From IMG/VR virus record IMGVR_UViG_3300030102_004176, positions 1 through 56,058 of that record: 56,058 nt of DNA; one strand, written 5' to 3'. This document shows, piece by piece, positions 37,802 to 46,474 of the stretch (positions are counted from its first letter, which is position 1; every line of letters starts with the position of its first letter). The position numbers and the translations under genes were made by a program. This stretch comes from a virus. Under the pieces are notes generated by a model. That model made no database searches and was not told the origin of the DNA. It saw only the letters and a list, made by a program, of their open reading frames with translations.

Positions 37802-38281
37802 ATGGCAAACACAACTTTTTCAGGTCCAGTTCGTTCAGAAAATGGATTTAAAAATATAATTAAAAACAGTATTGGCACAGTCACAAGTGACATGGGTTTA
37901 TCTGTTTACAGCACTTCAATTGCAATTGCTGCCACAGGCACAGATCACAAAGAAACATCAATTGGTATTCCATCTAATTTTATACCAATGGGTGTGGCAG
38001 TAACAGTTACAAGTGCGGCAGCAAACGCAGTTAACTTAGTTGACATAGGCACAGAGGCTGATGACGATGGTTTCGTTGATGGTATTTCTGCTGCAATAAA
38101 TAGCACAGGCTTCAAAGGGTTCTTCCCTTGCAATGGTGTGTTAGGAATGTCAGGTGGAGCAACTACTGCTGCAACTGAAACAGCAGACGAAGTACAAGTC
38201 GTAGTATCTGGAACTGCTGGTGCAGGTGGTGTTGTAGCACTTAAGTTTTTTGGTTTATCCTCTGATTCACCAACTACTTAA
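37802..38281 (+). CDS. Putative structural protein, 159 aa
   Basis: Small residues and Thr/Ala/Gly dominate, with beta-type repeats (STSIAIAATGTDHKETSIGI, VAVTVTSAAANAVNLVDI). First gene after the terminator, preceded by AACTAGGAAAAAA. It is likely exposed on the virion, as a decoration or fibre-linked protein. Confidence 0.65.
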   Translation: MANTTFSGPVRSENGFKNIIKNSIGTVTSDMGLSVYSTSIAIAATGTDHKETSIGIPSNFIPMGVAVTVTSAAANAVNLVDIGTEADDDGFVDGISAAINSTGFKGFFPCNGVLGMSGGATTAATETADEVQVVVSGTAGAGGVVALKFFGLSSDSPTT

Positions 38282-38293
38282 TAGGAGAAAAAT

Positions 38294-38602
38294 ATGAACT
38301 CTGATGTAGGTGCAAAAACATTAACATCAACAGGTACGATTCAATCTGGCAGAACTAGATTGCTATCAATATATTATGTTGGTCATGCTTCAGCAGGTAC
38401 TCTTACATTTAAAGATGGAGGAGGTAGTGGTACACAAAAATTAGTTATTACAACACCAGCTAGTAGTGCAGCAGATCAATATCAAATTGATATACCTCTT
38501 GATGGCATTGTTTTTAAAACAGATATGCATTTAACAATTTCCAATGTTACGTCAGTAACTGTGTTTGTAACACCAGTCACTGCTGATACTGACAATGGAT
38601 AA
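38294..38602 (+). CDS. Putative structural protein, 102 aa
   Basis: Beta-rich (TSTGTIQSGRTRLLSIYYVG, GTLTFKDGGGSGTQKLVITT). The protein at 52886 has a similar IHN/YV-x-HAS...ITTPA pattern and may be a relative. Good AGGAG ribosome site; it overlaps the next gene by 8 bp. Confidence 0.65.
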   Translation: MNSDVGAKTLTSTGTIQSGRTRLLSIYYVGHASAGTLTFKDGGGSGTQKLVITTPASSAADQYQIDIPLDGIVFKTDMHLTISNVTSVTVFVTPVTADTDNG

Positions 38603-38915
38603 TAGTTACTATGATGATTTAGACCTTTTTGGTTTAGCGAAAGGTGGTATGCCTGCTCGTAATAAAAAAAACTATAGGTCTACAAAATCAGGTGCGGGAA
38701 TGACTGAAGCTGGGGTGAAAGCGTATAGACGTTTAAACCCTGGCTCTAAGTTAAAAACTGCTGTTACTGGAAAAGTTAAAAAGGGCAGCAAAGCAGCTAA
38801 ACGCAGAAAATCATATTGTTCTAGAAGTAAGGGACAGATGAAAATGCATAATATTAATTGTCAAAAAACGCCAAACAAAAGAATTTGTCAGGCGAGAAGG
38901 AGATGGAAATGTTAG
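38595..38915 (+). CDS. Basic Cys-containing protein (GAGMTEAGVKAYRR family), 106 aa
   Basis: GAGMTEAGVKAYRRLNPGSK and LKTAVTGKVKKGSKAAKRRK are signatures of a phage family I know (DUF6321-like; name not checked). The C-terminal third has spaced Cys residues (SYCSRSKGQMKMHNINCQ, ICQARRRWKC) with many Arg/Lys, consistent with zinc or DNA binding. Probably a packaged or head-internal protein. Role unknown. Confidence 0.7.
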   Translation: MDNSYYDDLDLFGLAKGGMPARNKKNYRSTKSGAGMTEAGVKAYRRLNPGSKLKTAVTGKVKKGSKAAKRRKSYCSRSKGQMKMHNINCQKTPNKRICQARRRWKC

Positions 38916-39022
38916 AGAAAATTAAATTTTATAAAGAAATGATAAAAGACTTGTATGTTACTAATAAAGACCTTATAGTAGTTGTGTTATGTGGTTTATT
39001 AGTGATGTCTTGGATGTTGTAG
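38903..39022 (+). CDS. Small membrane protein, 39 aa
   Basis: MEMLEKIKFYKEMIKDLYVT then one transmembrane helix (KDLIVVVLCGLLVMSWML). ATG 38903 lies in the end of the preceding gene, after GAAGGAG; ATG 38909 is also possible. Just upstream of the endolysin, so a holin- or spanin-like part in lysis is plausible. Confidence 0.5.
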   Translation: MEMLEKIKFYKEMIKDLYVTNKDLIVVVLCGLLVMSWML

Positions 39023-39183
39023 CAACTTCAATCTTATTATTGGTATTTTTATTTTTTTTATCAATAGGGAGTGCTTGGACGATATTATCTTATCCAATCA
39101 ATAAATTATATGCAATTAACAGAAAACTTTTCACTCGCAGAGTTGACAAAATCGCAGACAGCGACTCGTCTAGGTTACGATAA
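38989..39183 (+). CDS. Doubtful membrane reading frame, 64 aa
   Basis: One hydrophobic helix (SILLLVFLFFLSIGSAWTIL) and a basic tail. It overlaps the previous small gene and the first 74 bases of the endolysin, and no ribosome site is seen, so it may be an out-of-frame shadow. An overlapping spanin-like protein would look like this. Confidence 0.35.
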   Translation: MWFISDVLDVVATSILLLVFLFFLSIGSAWTILSYPINKLYAINRKLFTRRVDKIADSDSSRLR

Positions 39184-39571
39184 CAAACCTAATCAGATGC
39201 AAGTTTTAGCTCTGACTAAACTTTGTGAAAATGTTCTTCAACCTGTAAGAAATAAATTTGAAATGCCAGTGTTTATATCATCAGGATTTAGGTCAGCTCG
39301 TTTAAGTGAGGCAATTGGTTCTTCAAGTAAGTCTCAACACTGCAAAGGGGAGGCTGCCGATATAGAAATTTTTGGCGTAGATAACAAAATACTTGCTCGT
39401 TGGATTCATAATAATATTAAATATGACCAGCTAATATTAGAGTTTTATAAGGAGTCAGAAGGGCCAAATAGCGGATGGGTTCACGTTTCATACACTGACA
39501 ATTGTCGCAAACAATTTTTAAAAGCATATAAAGATGCGAAAGGAAAGACGAGGTATATACCATGGCAATAA
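39110..39571 (+). CDS. Peptidase M15-family endolysin
   Basis: I use ATG 39110 (MQLTENFSLAELTKSQ); a GTG at 39071 would add 13 residues. SSGFRSARLSEAIGSS, SQHCKGEAADIEI and GWVHVSY supply the zinc ligands (H and D of SxHxxGxAxD, H of W-H-V-S) of D-Ala-D-Ala/L-Ala-D-Glu-cutting M15_3 peptidases. It should cleave peptidoglycan cross-links at lysis together with the holin. The 3' end overlaps a tiny gene. Confidence 0.9.
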   Translation: MQLTENFSLAELTKSQTATRLGYDNKPNQMQVLALTKLCENVLQPVRNKFEMPVFISSGFRSARLSEAIGSSSKSQHCKGEAADIEIFGVDNKILARWIHNNIKYDQLILEFYKESEGPNSGWVHVSYTDNCRKQFLKAYKDAKGKTRYIPWQ

Positions 39572-39660
39572 CAAGATCACAAATGAAAAAACAAATAGAA
39601 ACACCTCCTAGCAAAAAGAGAAAAATAGTGAGGGGTAGAAATAATTCTAAAAAAGGGTAG
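39562..39660 (+). CDS. Small basic protein (MAITRSQ), 32 aa
   Basis: Starts MAITRSQMKKQIETPPSKKR and ends in a basic Asn/Lys tail. The MAITRSQ start is one I recall from many marine phage small proteins and it also resembles the start of the major capsid protein (MAISRSQLVKEL). Function unknown. Confidence 0.5.
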   Translation: MAITRSQMKKQIETPPSKKRKIVRGRNNSKKG

Positions 39661-39668
39661 AATTAATT

Positions 39669-40328
39669 ATGACAAAATTATGTGCTAGAGGCAAATCTGC
39701 TGCAAAAAGAAAATTTAAGGTATACCCAAGTGCTTATGCAAATGCATATGCATCGAAAATCTGTGCAGGTAAAATAAAAGATCCGAGCGGTGTAAAACGT
39801 AAAGATTTTAAAGGACCTAAGCCAGCCAAAAAAGGGGCAATGATAAAAGCAAGTGAGGGTAAAGATATAGAAAAAAAAAATAAAGTAAGTCTAGCAAATA
39901 AATTACCAACTAATGTAAAAAAGAAAAAATTAGGTTTTTTAGGAAAAAGAATTGGCGCCGTAGGAGTTGTAGCTACAGTCGGCAGTATGTTAAAAAATTT
40001 AGGAGAAAAAGCTTACACAGCACAAAAAGCTGGTCAGTATAGAAAAGAAAAAAAACCAACAGCTACTTTTCAAAAAAGAAGTACAAAAAAACAACAAATA
40101 AGAGATCAAAAATCTGAAAGATTTATAAAAGATGGCAATACATCTACATCTCGTATTTTAGGTGATGAAGCCCAAAAAAGTAACTCGTCCGACAGTTATG
40201 AGTTTAGTAAGGGTGGCTTTAATAAAGTTAGTAATCACGAAGTTATGGGTTCACAATTAGTAGGTGAGATTGATGGACAGCCCGTGTCTGCTAAAGGGTC
40301 TTTAAAATATTACGAAGATTTATTATAA
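39669..40328 (+). CDS. Basic protein with CARGKSAAKRKFKVYPSAYA motif, 219 aa
   Basis: The N-terminal 45 residues (LCARGKSAAKRKFKVYPSAY, then ANAYASKICAGKIKDPSG) are a signature of phage proteins I have seen next to head genes. A weak hydrophobic segment (GAVGVVATVGSMLKNLG) and a Ser/Lys-rich end with SKGGF follow. Rich in Lys, so probably virion-internal or DNA-associated. Function unknown. Confidence 0.7.
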   Translation: MTKLCARGKSAAKRKFKVYPSAYANAYASKICAGKIKDPSGVKRKDFKGPKPAKKGAMIKASEGKDIEKKNKVSLANKLPTNVKKKKLGFLGKRIGAVGVVATVGSMLKNLGEKAYTAQKAGQYRKEKKPTATFQKRSTKKQQIRDQKSERFIKDGNTSTSRILGDEAQKSNSSDSYEFSKGGFNKVSNHEVMGSQLVGEIDGQPVSAKGSLKYYEDLL

Positions 40329-40330
40329 TA

Positions 40331-40627
40331 ATGGCCAAGAGTGGTTTAAAAAAATGGTTTTCTGAAAAATGGGTGGACATTGGTTCAAAAAAAGCTGATG
40401 GTTCATATGCTAAATGTGGTCGTAGTAAACTAAAAGCCGACAAGAAAAGAAAATATCCTAAATGTGTACCACTAGCTAAAGCGAGAAGAATGTCTGAATC
40501 GCAAAGACGAAGTGCGGTAAAACGAAAAAGAGCAAAAGCTCAAGGAGTGGGTGGTAAACCCACAAATGTAAAAACCTTTGCAAGTAAGGGTATGTTGATT
40601 GAAACTTATTATCAAGATATACTGTAA
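40331..40627 (+). CDS. DUF5872-like basic protein, 98 aa
   Basis: LKKWFSEKWVDIGSKKADG, KCGRSKLKADKKRKYPKCVP and RRMSESQRRSAVKRKRAKA match a phage family with a Trp-containing start and two Cys (DUF5872 from memory). Coupled directly to the previous Lys-rich gene. A structural or DNA-contact role is probable but unproven. Confidence 0.7.
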   Translation: MAKSGLKKWFSEKWVDIGSKKADGSYAKCGRSKLKADKKRKYPKCVPLAKARRMSESQRRSAVKRKRAKAQGVGGKPTNVKTFASKGMLIETYYQDIL

Positions 40628-40641
40628 TTTAAGGAGTTGTT

Positions 40642-40848
40642 ATGAAAAATAAAAACAAAGATAAATTTTTAGTGGGTGGCCAAGCTAAAATAGATAAGAA
40701 TAAAAATGATAGAATTGACGCTGAAGACTTTAAAATATTAAGAGAAGAAAATAATATGAAAGATGGTGGCGTAACAAGTGCTATTAGAAAAATTAGAGGT
40801 ATAGGTATGGCAAAAGGTGGATTTAAAAAGAAAACACCAATTTATTAG
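40642..40848 (+). CDS. Small protein with EF-hand-like loop, 68 aa
   Basis: DKNKNDRIDAEDF resembles the loop of an EF-hand (D-x-N-x-N-x-R-I-D-x-x-D-F) and could bind calcium. The end carries AKGGFKKK as in neighbouring proteins. Good AAGGAG ribosome site. Confidence 0.6.
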   Translation: MKNKNKDKFLVGGQAKIDKNKNDRIDAEDFKILREENNMKDGGVTSAIRKIRGIGMAKGGFKKKTPIY

Positions 40849-40856
40849 GATGAATT

Positions 40857-41546
40857 ATGGCCACATCAGGAACAACTTCATTTGATCTCAATATTGATGA
40901 TATCATTCAGGAAGCATACGAACGTTGTGCGGCAAGAACTAACAGTGGGTATGACTTAAAATCGGCAAGGCGAAGTTTAAATATTCTTTTCAGCGAATGG
41001 GGAAACCGAGGTGTTCATTTATGGAAGGTCGCCCTCCAAGAGCAGCTACTGACAAACGGGACAGCGACATACACAGCACCGAGCAATGCGAACGACATAC
41101 TAGAAGCGTACATAAGCACAACTACGGGTCAATCTACCACTACCAACGATGTTTCGCTAACAAAGATTAGTAGAAGTGAATATGCAGCACTTCCTAATAA
41201 AGGTTCAAAAGGACAACCAAGTCAGTATTATGTGGATAGACAAACAACACCAACAATAACTCTTTATCAGACACCTGATGCTGCAACATATACTTATCTA
41301 AAATATTATTATTTAAAAAGAATTGAAGACGCAGGAGCTTACACAAATACAGCAGATGTTGTTTTTAGATTTATACCTTGTATGGTTGCAGGTCTAGCTT
41401 ATTATTTGTCAATGAAGTATAATCCAGCTATGACACAACAAAATAAACTTATATATGAAGATGAACTCTCAAGAGCATTAAACGAAGATGGTCAAAGAAC
41501 ATCGGTGTATATTACACCACAAACTTATTATCCAAGGGGGTTTTAA
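40857..41546 (+). CDS. Head-tail adaptor / tail-tube-like protein, 229 aa
   Basis: DDIIQEAYERCAARTNSGYD, RSLNILFSEWGNRGVHLWKV and PDAATYTYLKYYYLKRIEDA are in the pattern of the gp4/gp11-like adaptor below the portal in podoviruses. An internal helix (VVFRFIPCMVAGLAYYLSMK) followed by an amphipathic end is typical. Assigned from pattern and order; moderate confidence. Confidence 0.65.
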   Translation: MATSGTTSFDLNIDDIIQEAYERCAARTNSGYDLKSARRSLNILFSEWGNRGVHLWKVALQEQLLTNGTATYTAPSNANDILEAYISTTTGQSTTTNDVSLTKISRSEYAALPNKGSKGQPSQYYVDRQTTPTITLYQTPDAATYTYLKYYYLKRIEDAGAYTNTADVVFRFIPCMVAGLAYYLSMKYNPAMTQQNKLIYEDELSRALNEDGQRTSVYITPQTYYPRGF

Positions 41547-42509
41547 ATGAAAGGTATGAAAATACATAAAAGAAGTGAAGGTGGTTATCTATCACAGTTG
41601 GAAAAAACTCGTCCAGAATTATTTAAAACAATAAACCAATATAGAACGAGATTAGCTGGTTTAGAGGGTGGAGAAGATTTACAAAAAACTTTTGACAAGA
41701 GAGCAAATATACAATTACAAGCCACTAGAAACATGGCAGCACCAGAAAGAGATGCTTACATCGCTGATGTTGAGAAACAGTTTGCTCAAGCAACCGATAA
41801 ACAATTTGATAGTTTAGTAGAAGATCTTAAAAGCGAAAAAAGATTTGTTCCAACATATAGATTTGCTGCTGATCAAACTTCTTTCGGACCTACAACAGGA
41901 TATTACAGAAATCTTCAAAAGGAAATTGATGAAAAGCAAAAATTCTTAGACGAGTTGCAGTTTACTGGAACAAAAACTAGACTAGTACCTCAATATGAAA
42001 TGACAATTCCTGATCCTAGAGGGGCAATAGCTGGTGGAACAAAACCCCAAACTAAAATGACAACTGAGTTACCTAAAGGAGCTCAATTAACAACGGGACA
42101 ATACGGACGACAATTTTATCAGGTACCATTTCAACCCACACAAACGGGTCAAACAAATATGAATCCTACATACAGACGGGTAGGTAGTAAGCAAATTACA
42201 GAAAAATTTACGAGACAAGCTAAAGCGGGAGACCCAGAATACGATAAAGCTTTTTCAGAATTAGGTAGACTACAAACACGACATAAATTTAGAAATATAT
42301 ATGGAAACGAACCCACAAGGTCTACAGGCACAAGTATATACTCAAAACTGGGAATGAATCAAAACTCTCCACAAGCAGCTTCGCCCACTACGTCTTTCAC
42401 AAATCCTTATGCTTCACTTGCAGGATCACCTATGCAAGTTAAAGAAGGTGGGGAGATAAAAGGTAAAGGTAAGGCTGTTAGAGGTTTCAAATTTGGTGGA
42501 GTTAAATAA
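41547..42509 (+). CDS. Hypothetical tail-region protein, 320 aa
   Basis: Helical and charged first half (LEKTRPELFKTINQYRTRLA), Thr/Pro/Gln-rich second half, and a Gly/Lys tail (EIKGKGKAVRGFKFGG). Its first codon follows the previous stop directly and its stop shares a base with the next start. It may be a tape- or chaperone-like factor. No family recognised. Confidence 0.6.
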   Translation: MKGMKIHKRSEGGYLSQLEKTRPELFKTINQYRTRLAGLEGGEDLQKTFDKRANIQLQATRNMAAPERDAYIADVEKQFAQATDKQFDSLVEDLKSEKRFVPTYRFAADQTSFGPTTGYYRNLQKEIDEKQKFLDELQFTGTKTRLVPQYEMTIPDPRGAIAGGTKPQTKMTTELPKGAQLTTGQYGRQFYQVPFQPTQTGQTNMNPTYRRVGSKQITEKFTRQAKAGDPEYDKAFSELGRLQTRHKFRNIYGNEPTRSTGTSIYSKLGMNQNSPQAASPTTSFTNPYASLAGSPMQVKEGGEIKGKGKAVRGFKFGGVK

Positions 42510-43201
42510 TGGGTTATGCACGAGGTAAATATGCTCAGGCAATTTCAGACCGCTCTGGCATAGCTTTTCCATACAATGAAATGGTCAAAGAATGGAATGG
42601 TTCTTTTGTTCATAAATCTGAATTTGAAGCAAAACATCCTCAGATAAGAAGAAAACATATTAAAGCTGATGCAATAGCATTAGCAAACGCTAGACCAAGA
42701 ACTCCTGATAATACAGGTGATTTTGTTTTATATATAACTAATGGTTTGCTTACAAACCCTGGTATGAGACCTACTGATGGTCAAGGCATTTTAGGCACAG
42801 AACTTACAAGCTATAGTGCAATAATGTCATTAGGGACTGTTAGTATTGTAAGCACAGATACTTTAACAACACTGACCACAACTGTTGCGAATGTAAGTGG
42901 CAGCAACTACTATTTTATAGATGGTGTTCAACAAGCAACTTTATCTTTCACTAGGGGTCAAACTTATAAATTTGATCAGTCAGCAGGCACAAATGACAAC
43001 CATCCATTAAGGCTTTCGACTATAAGTAACGGAACACACGCTGGAGGTTCACCATACACAACAGGGGTAACTACAAGTGGAGTGCCAGGCACGTCAGGTG
43101 CTTATACTCAAATAACTGTAGCAGGTGATGCACCAGATACTTTATATTATTATTGTTCAAATCATTCAGGTATGGGTGGTACAATAAATATATCAGGATA
43201 A
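42509..43201 (+). CDS. Structural protein with cupredoxin-like domain, 230 aa
   Basis: The N-terminal 70 residues are DNA-/structure-type (GKYAQAISDRSGIAFPYNEM). The C-terminal ~105 residues are beta-rich and include LSFTRGQTYKFDQS, NDNHPLRLST and DTLYYYCSNHSGMGGTI. The His, Cys, His and Met there are spaced like the four ligands of a type 1 copper site. Such domains recur in marine phage tail proteins. It may hold copper or only use the fold; both are untested. Confidence 0.75.
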   Translation: MGYARGKYAQAISDRSGIAFPYNEMVKEWNGSFVHKSEFEAKHPQIRRKHIKADAIALANARPRTPDNTGDFVLYITNGLLTNPGMRPTDGQGILGTELTSYSAIMSLGTVSIVSTDTLTTLTTTVANVSGSNYYFIDGVQQATLSFTRGQTYKFDQSAGTNDNHPLRLSTISNGTHAGGSPYTTGVTTSGVPGTSGAYTQITVAGDAPDTLYYYCSNHSGMGGTINISG

Positions 43202-43204
43202 TCT

Positions 43205-43855
43205 ATGTCAATAACTCATTCAAATTTTTTAACACAAGTACGTAATTACACAGAGGTTGATTCAAATGTTTTAACGGATAATCTTTTAGATGAGTTTATA
43301 AGACATGTTGAGGTTGATATTGCAGGTAAAGTCGATTATGACGATTTAAGAAAATACTCAACATCTAATACGATTACTTCACAGAGATATCTTACAATGC
43401 CCTCTGATTTAATTTATCTAAGGTCTGTGCAGATAACTAATTCTGGAGTGCGAACTTTTTTAGAAAAAAGAGATACAAGTTTTATATCAGAATATAATTC
43501 ATCAGATGCAACAGGAGTTCCTAAATATTACGCTAATTGGGACGACCTTACGATAGTAATAGCTCCTGTACCTAATGCTGAATACACAGTACAAATTAAT
43601 TATATAATAGACCCACCACATTTTGATTCAGCTAATAATACTTATTTATCGACTTATCAAGAAGCTATGTTACTTAATGGTGTTTTAACTGAATGTTTCA
43701 GGTATTTAAAAGGACCAGCTGAACTATACAAAGTGTATTTTGATAAGTATAATGAAGATGTTCAATCATTTGCTTTACAGCAAATGGGACAACGTAGAAG
43801 AGGACAGTATGAGGAGGGTGTTCCAAGAATACCCATACAGTCACCTTCGCCTTAA
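43205..43855 (+). CDS. Tail adaptor (phage adaptor-like), 216 aa
   Basis: TQVRNYTEVDSNVLTDNLLD, FIRHVEVDIAGKVDYDDLRK, YLTMPSDLIYLRSVQI and YTVQINYIIDPPHFDS follow the pattern of the adaptor/connector family that I recall from marine podoviruses. An Ala/Leu helix (LNGVLTECFRYLKGP) near the end is consistent. Links portal or tube to the nozzle. Confidence 0.7.
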   Translation: MSITHSNFLTQVRNYTEVDSNVLTDNLLDEFIRHVEVDIAGKVDYDDLRKYSTSNTITSQRYLTMPSDLIYLRSVQITNSGVRTFLEKRDTSFISEYNSSDATGVPKYYANWDDLTIVIAPVPNAEYTVQINYIIDPPHFDSANNTYLSTYQEAMLLNGVLTECFRYLKGPAELYKVYFDKYNEDVQSFALQQMGQRRRGQYEEGVPRIPIQSPSP

Positions 43856-43872
43856 TTTTATGGAGTAATAAT

Positions 43873-44310
43873 ATGGCTATAACAACAAGTGTATTAACAA
43901 ATTCGTTCAAAAAAGAATTGCTTGAAGGAACACATAACTTCAAACAAACCGGGGGAAACACTTTTAAATTATCTTTATACACCAATTCTGCTGTTCTTGG
44001 TAAGTCAACCACTAGTTATACAACAGATGGTGAGATATCGGCTACTGGTCAGTATGTTGCTAGTGGTAAAGCTTTAGTTAATGGGGGAACATCAGTTGCT
44101 ACTGATACAGCAATAGTCGATTTTGCTGATAGATCTTACACTGGTGTAACTTTAACTGCAAGAGGAGCTTTAATTTATAATGATACTGCATCAGGAGATC
44201 CTGCTGTAGCAGTTTTAGATTTTGGGTCTGATAAAACAGCAACTTCTGGAACTTTTACTATTCAGTTTCCTGCGTTTACTACATCAGCTGCAATTATAAG
44301 AATTAGCTAG
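43873..44310 (+). CDS. Putative tail structural protein, 145 aa
   Basis: Thr/Gly/Ala-rich, beta-type protein (NTFKLSLYTNSAVLGKSTTS, VTLTARGALIYNDTASGDPA). Typical of small tail or fibre-base proteins of marine phages. Preceded by TGGAGT ribosome site. No named domain. Confidence 0.65.
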   Translation: MAITTSVLTNSFKKELLEGTHNFKQTGGNTFKLSLYTNSAVLGKSTTSYTTDGEISATGQYVASGKALVNGGTSVATDTAIVDFADRSYTGVTLTARGALIYNDTASGDPAVAVLDFGSDKTATSGTFTIQFPAFTTSAAIIRIS

Positions 44311-44316
44311 GTTAAA

Positions 44317-44757
44317 ATGTCTAGCACTTGGGGTTCTTATACTTGGGGACAAGGTAATTGGGGAGAAAACGCTGATTCCGATATAGCGTTAAGTGGTTTT
44401 ACACTTACATCAGCAGTTGGTGGTGTTCAACAAGCTAATGTAGGAGAAGCTACAGGTATTGTTTTAACCTCCTCTATAGGCACATCTTCAATTACAGGTG
44501 ATGCAAATGTTGCACTTACTGGGCTAAGTAGCACTTTAACTTTTGGATCTTTTTCAGCAACCCCCGGACAAGAAGTGGCATTAACTGGATTAAGTTTAAG
44601 TATTACACTGGGAGATGCAGATGATGTAATAAGTTCTCCAATAATAGTAACAGGTTTTAATTTAACAAGCGGTATAGGAAGTGTTGCTGTAACGGGTTGG
44701 GCAGAAGTTAACAGAGGTTCAACTTCAACTTGGACAGAGGTTGATAAAGCTGCGTAA
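44317..44757 (+). CDS. Repetitive tail protein with WG motifs, 146 aa
   Basis: Starts WGSYTWGQGNWGE and then has four repeats of about 25-30 residues shaped like ALTGLSLSITLGDA / GIVLTSSIGTSSITG. A beta-solenoid or fibre-type fold is likely. WG-x-G-x-W also occurs in the nozzle-like protein at 50386. Ends with TEVDKAA. Confidence 0.65.
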   Translation: MSSTWGSYTWGQGNWGENADSDIALSGFTLTSAVGGVQQANVGEATGIVLTSSIGTSSITGDANVALTGLSSTLTFGSFSATPGQEVALTGLSLSITLGDADDVISSPIIVTGFNLTSGIGSVAVTGWAEVNRGSTSTWTEVDKAA

Positions 44758-44786
44758 GTCGCTTATAATACATTTAAAGGATAATT

Positions 44787-45833
44787 ATGGTTTCATACAC
44801 AAACAGTTTAGGAATTGAACTTCAAGTTACAGGCACTAATTCAGGAACTTGGGGTACAAAAACAAATAACAATTTTGAATTATTTGAACAAGCTATTGCT
44901 GGTTATCAAGATGTTTCAATTGCAGGTGGTGCACAAACTACTGCATTACAAATGTCTGATGCAACAATATCTAATGCTCGAAATGCAGTTATAAAATTAT
45001 CAGGAACAATAACAGGTAACCAAATTGTAACTATTCCAAATAGTATTGAAAAAGTCTACATAATATCAAACGAAACTTCAGGTGCACATACAGTTCAATT
45101 TAAAACTGTGAGTGGCACTGGATACACTTTTGCAGCAGCCGATAAAACAAAAAGAGTTTTATATTCAGACGGAACAAATATTGTTGATACAGGAATTGTC
45201 ACAACGGCATCAACGGACACTTTATCTAACAAAACATTTTCGGGCACAATTACAAATTCAGGAACGATTGTTGGTGGTGGTGTTAGTGCTGTAACTTTAA
45301 CTAAGCCTAAATTTGCAGATGCTGGTTTTATTGCTGATTCAAATGGAAACGAACAAATAATATTTCAAGAAACAGCCAGTGCTGTAAATGAATTGGAAAT
45401 CACAAACGCAGCTACAGGTAATGATGTAGGACTTGCCGTTAGTGGTGGTGATACAAATGTAGGTTTAGCTTTTACTGCTAAAGGTAATGGTAAGTTTAAA
45501 TTTAACGATGCGGCTTATTTTCCAGAAGCCACATTAACAGATGGTGCAACAATAAATTGGGATGTGCAAGCAACACCAGTTGCAAAGGTAACTTTAGGTG
45601 GAAATAGAACTTTTGCTGCACCTACAAATGGTTCAACAGGACAGTTTGTATCGCTTTTAATAGTCCAGGGGTCAGGACCCTTCAACCCTACCTTTAATGC
45701 GATATTTGAATTTACTGGAGATACGGCTCCGACTTTGACGCAAACTGCGGGTCAAGGTGATATTTTTATATTTTATTATAATGGTTCGAAGTTTTTAGAA
45801 GTAGGAAGAAATTTAAATTTAACACTAAGTTAG
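44787..45833 (+). CDS. Tail fibre-like protein, 348 aa
   Basis: YTNSLGIELQVTGTNSGTWG and TKTNNNFELFEQAI at the N-terminus are typical of fibre proteins with a conserved attachment domain. The rest is Thr/Gly/Asn-rich with NKTFSGTITNSGTI and TINWDVQATPVAKVTLGGNR, usual for trimeric shafts. AAGGAT ribosome site. Confidence 0.75.
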   Translation: MVSYTNSLGIELQVTGTNSGTWGTKTNNNFELFEQAIAGYQDVSIAGGAQTTALQMSDATISNARNAVIKLSGTITGNQIVTIPNSIEKVYIISNETSGAHTVQFKTVSGTGYTFAAADKTKRVLYSDGTNIVDTGIVTTASTDTLSNKTFSGTITNSGTIVGGGVSAVTLTKPKFADAGFIADSNGNEQIIFQETASAVNELEITNAATGNDVGLAVSGGDTNVGLAFTAKGNGKFKFNDAAYFPEATLTDGATINWDVQATPVAKVTLGGNRTFAAPTNGSTGQFVSLLIVQGSGPFNPTFNAIFEFTGDTAPTLTQTAGQGDIFIFYYNGSKFLEVGRNLNLTLS

Positions 45834-45841
45834 GATAGTAT

Positions 45842-46474
45842 ATGTGGGCACAAGTTAAAAATGGACAGGTTATAAAAATTTTTAAGGCAGCACAAGCTTT
45901 CAAAATAGGTGAGTATCAATATCCAAGTGCTGTTTTCTCAAAATGGAGTAAACCAGAGTTAGCAGAAATAGGTTTATACCCTGTTCAACAAGACAGAACA
46001 AATTACAAAAATACAGAATACCATAGAAATACTACTCATACTTATACTGTGGATGACAAAAATAAAGTTGTAAAAATGACTTGGGGCAAAGCTACTGCAC
46101 ACAGTTTGGTTGATGTAGAGGTCAAAGATGAGGATGGAAAAAATGTTTTAGATGGAGAGGGTAATAAAGTTATTAATGAGGGTCTTAAAACAGTAAAGAA
46201 AAAACAAATAAATGATGAGGCTCGTAATATTTTAAATAATACCGATTGGTATGTTATTAAAGCCAGCGAAGTGTCTGACTACACTTTACCAACAAACATA
46301 GCAAAATTTAGAGCAGCAGTAAGGACAAAATGTAATGCTATGCAAACACAAATTGATAATGCTAATGATGTCGATGCTTTAGAAACTCTTTATACATATA
46401 CAAACACTGGTACAAAAGAAAAACCTGTAATGACTAGACCTTTAGGGGAGTTTCCAAAACTGGAGGATTTCTAA
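45842..46474 (+). CDS. Tail fibre assembly-like protein, 210 aa
   Basis: MWAQVKNGQVIKIFKAAQAF at the start and NIAKFRAAVRTKCNAMQTQI, NANDVDALETLY near the end resemble the DUF4376-/fibre-assembly-type proteins encoded after fibres. One base separates it from the next gene. Role inferred from order. Confidence 0.6.
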   Translation: MWAQVKNGQVIKIFKAAQAFKIGEYQYPSAVFSKWSKPELAEIGLYPVQQDRTNYKNTEYHRNTTHTYTVDDKNKVVKMTWGKATAHSLVDVEVKDEDGKNVLDGEGNKVINEGLKTVKKKQINDEARNILNNTDWYVIKASEVSDYTLPTNIAKFRAAVRTKCNAMQTQIDNANDVDALETLYTYTNTGTKEKPVMTRPLGEFPKLEDF

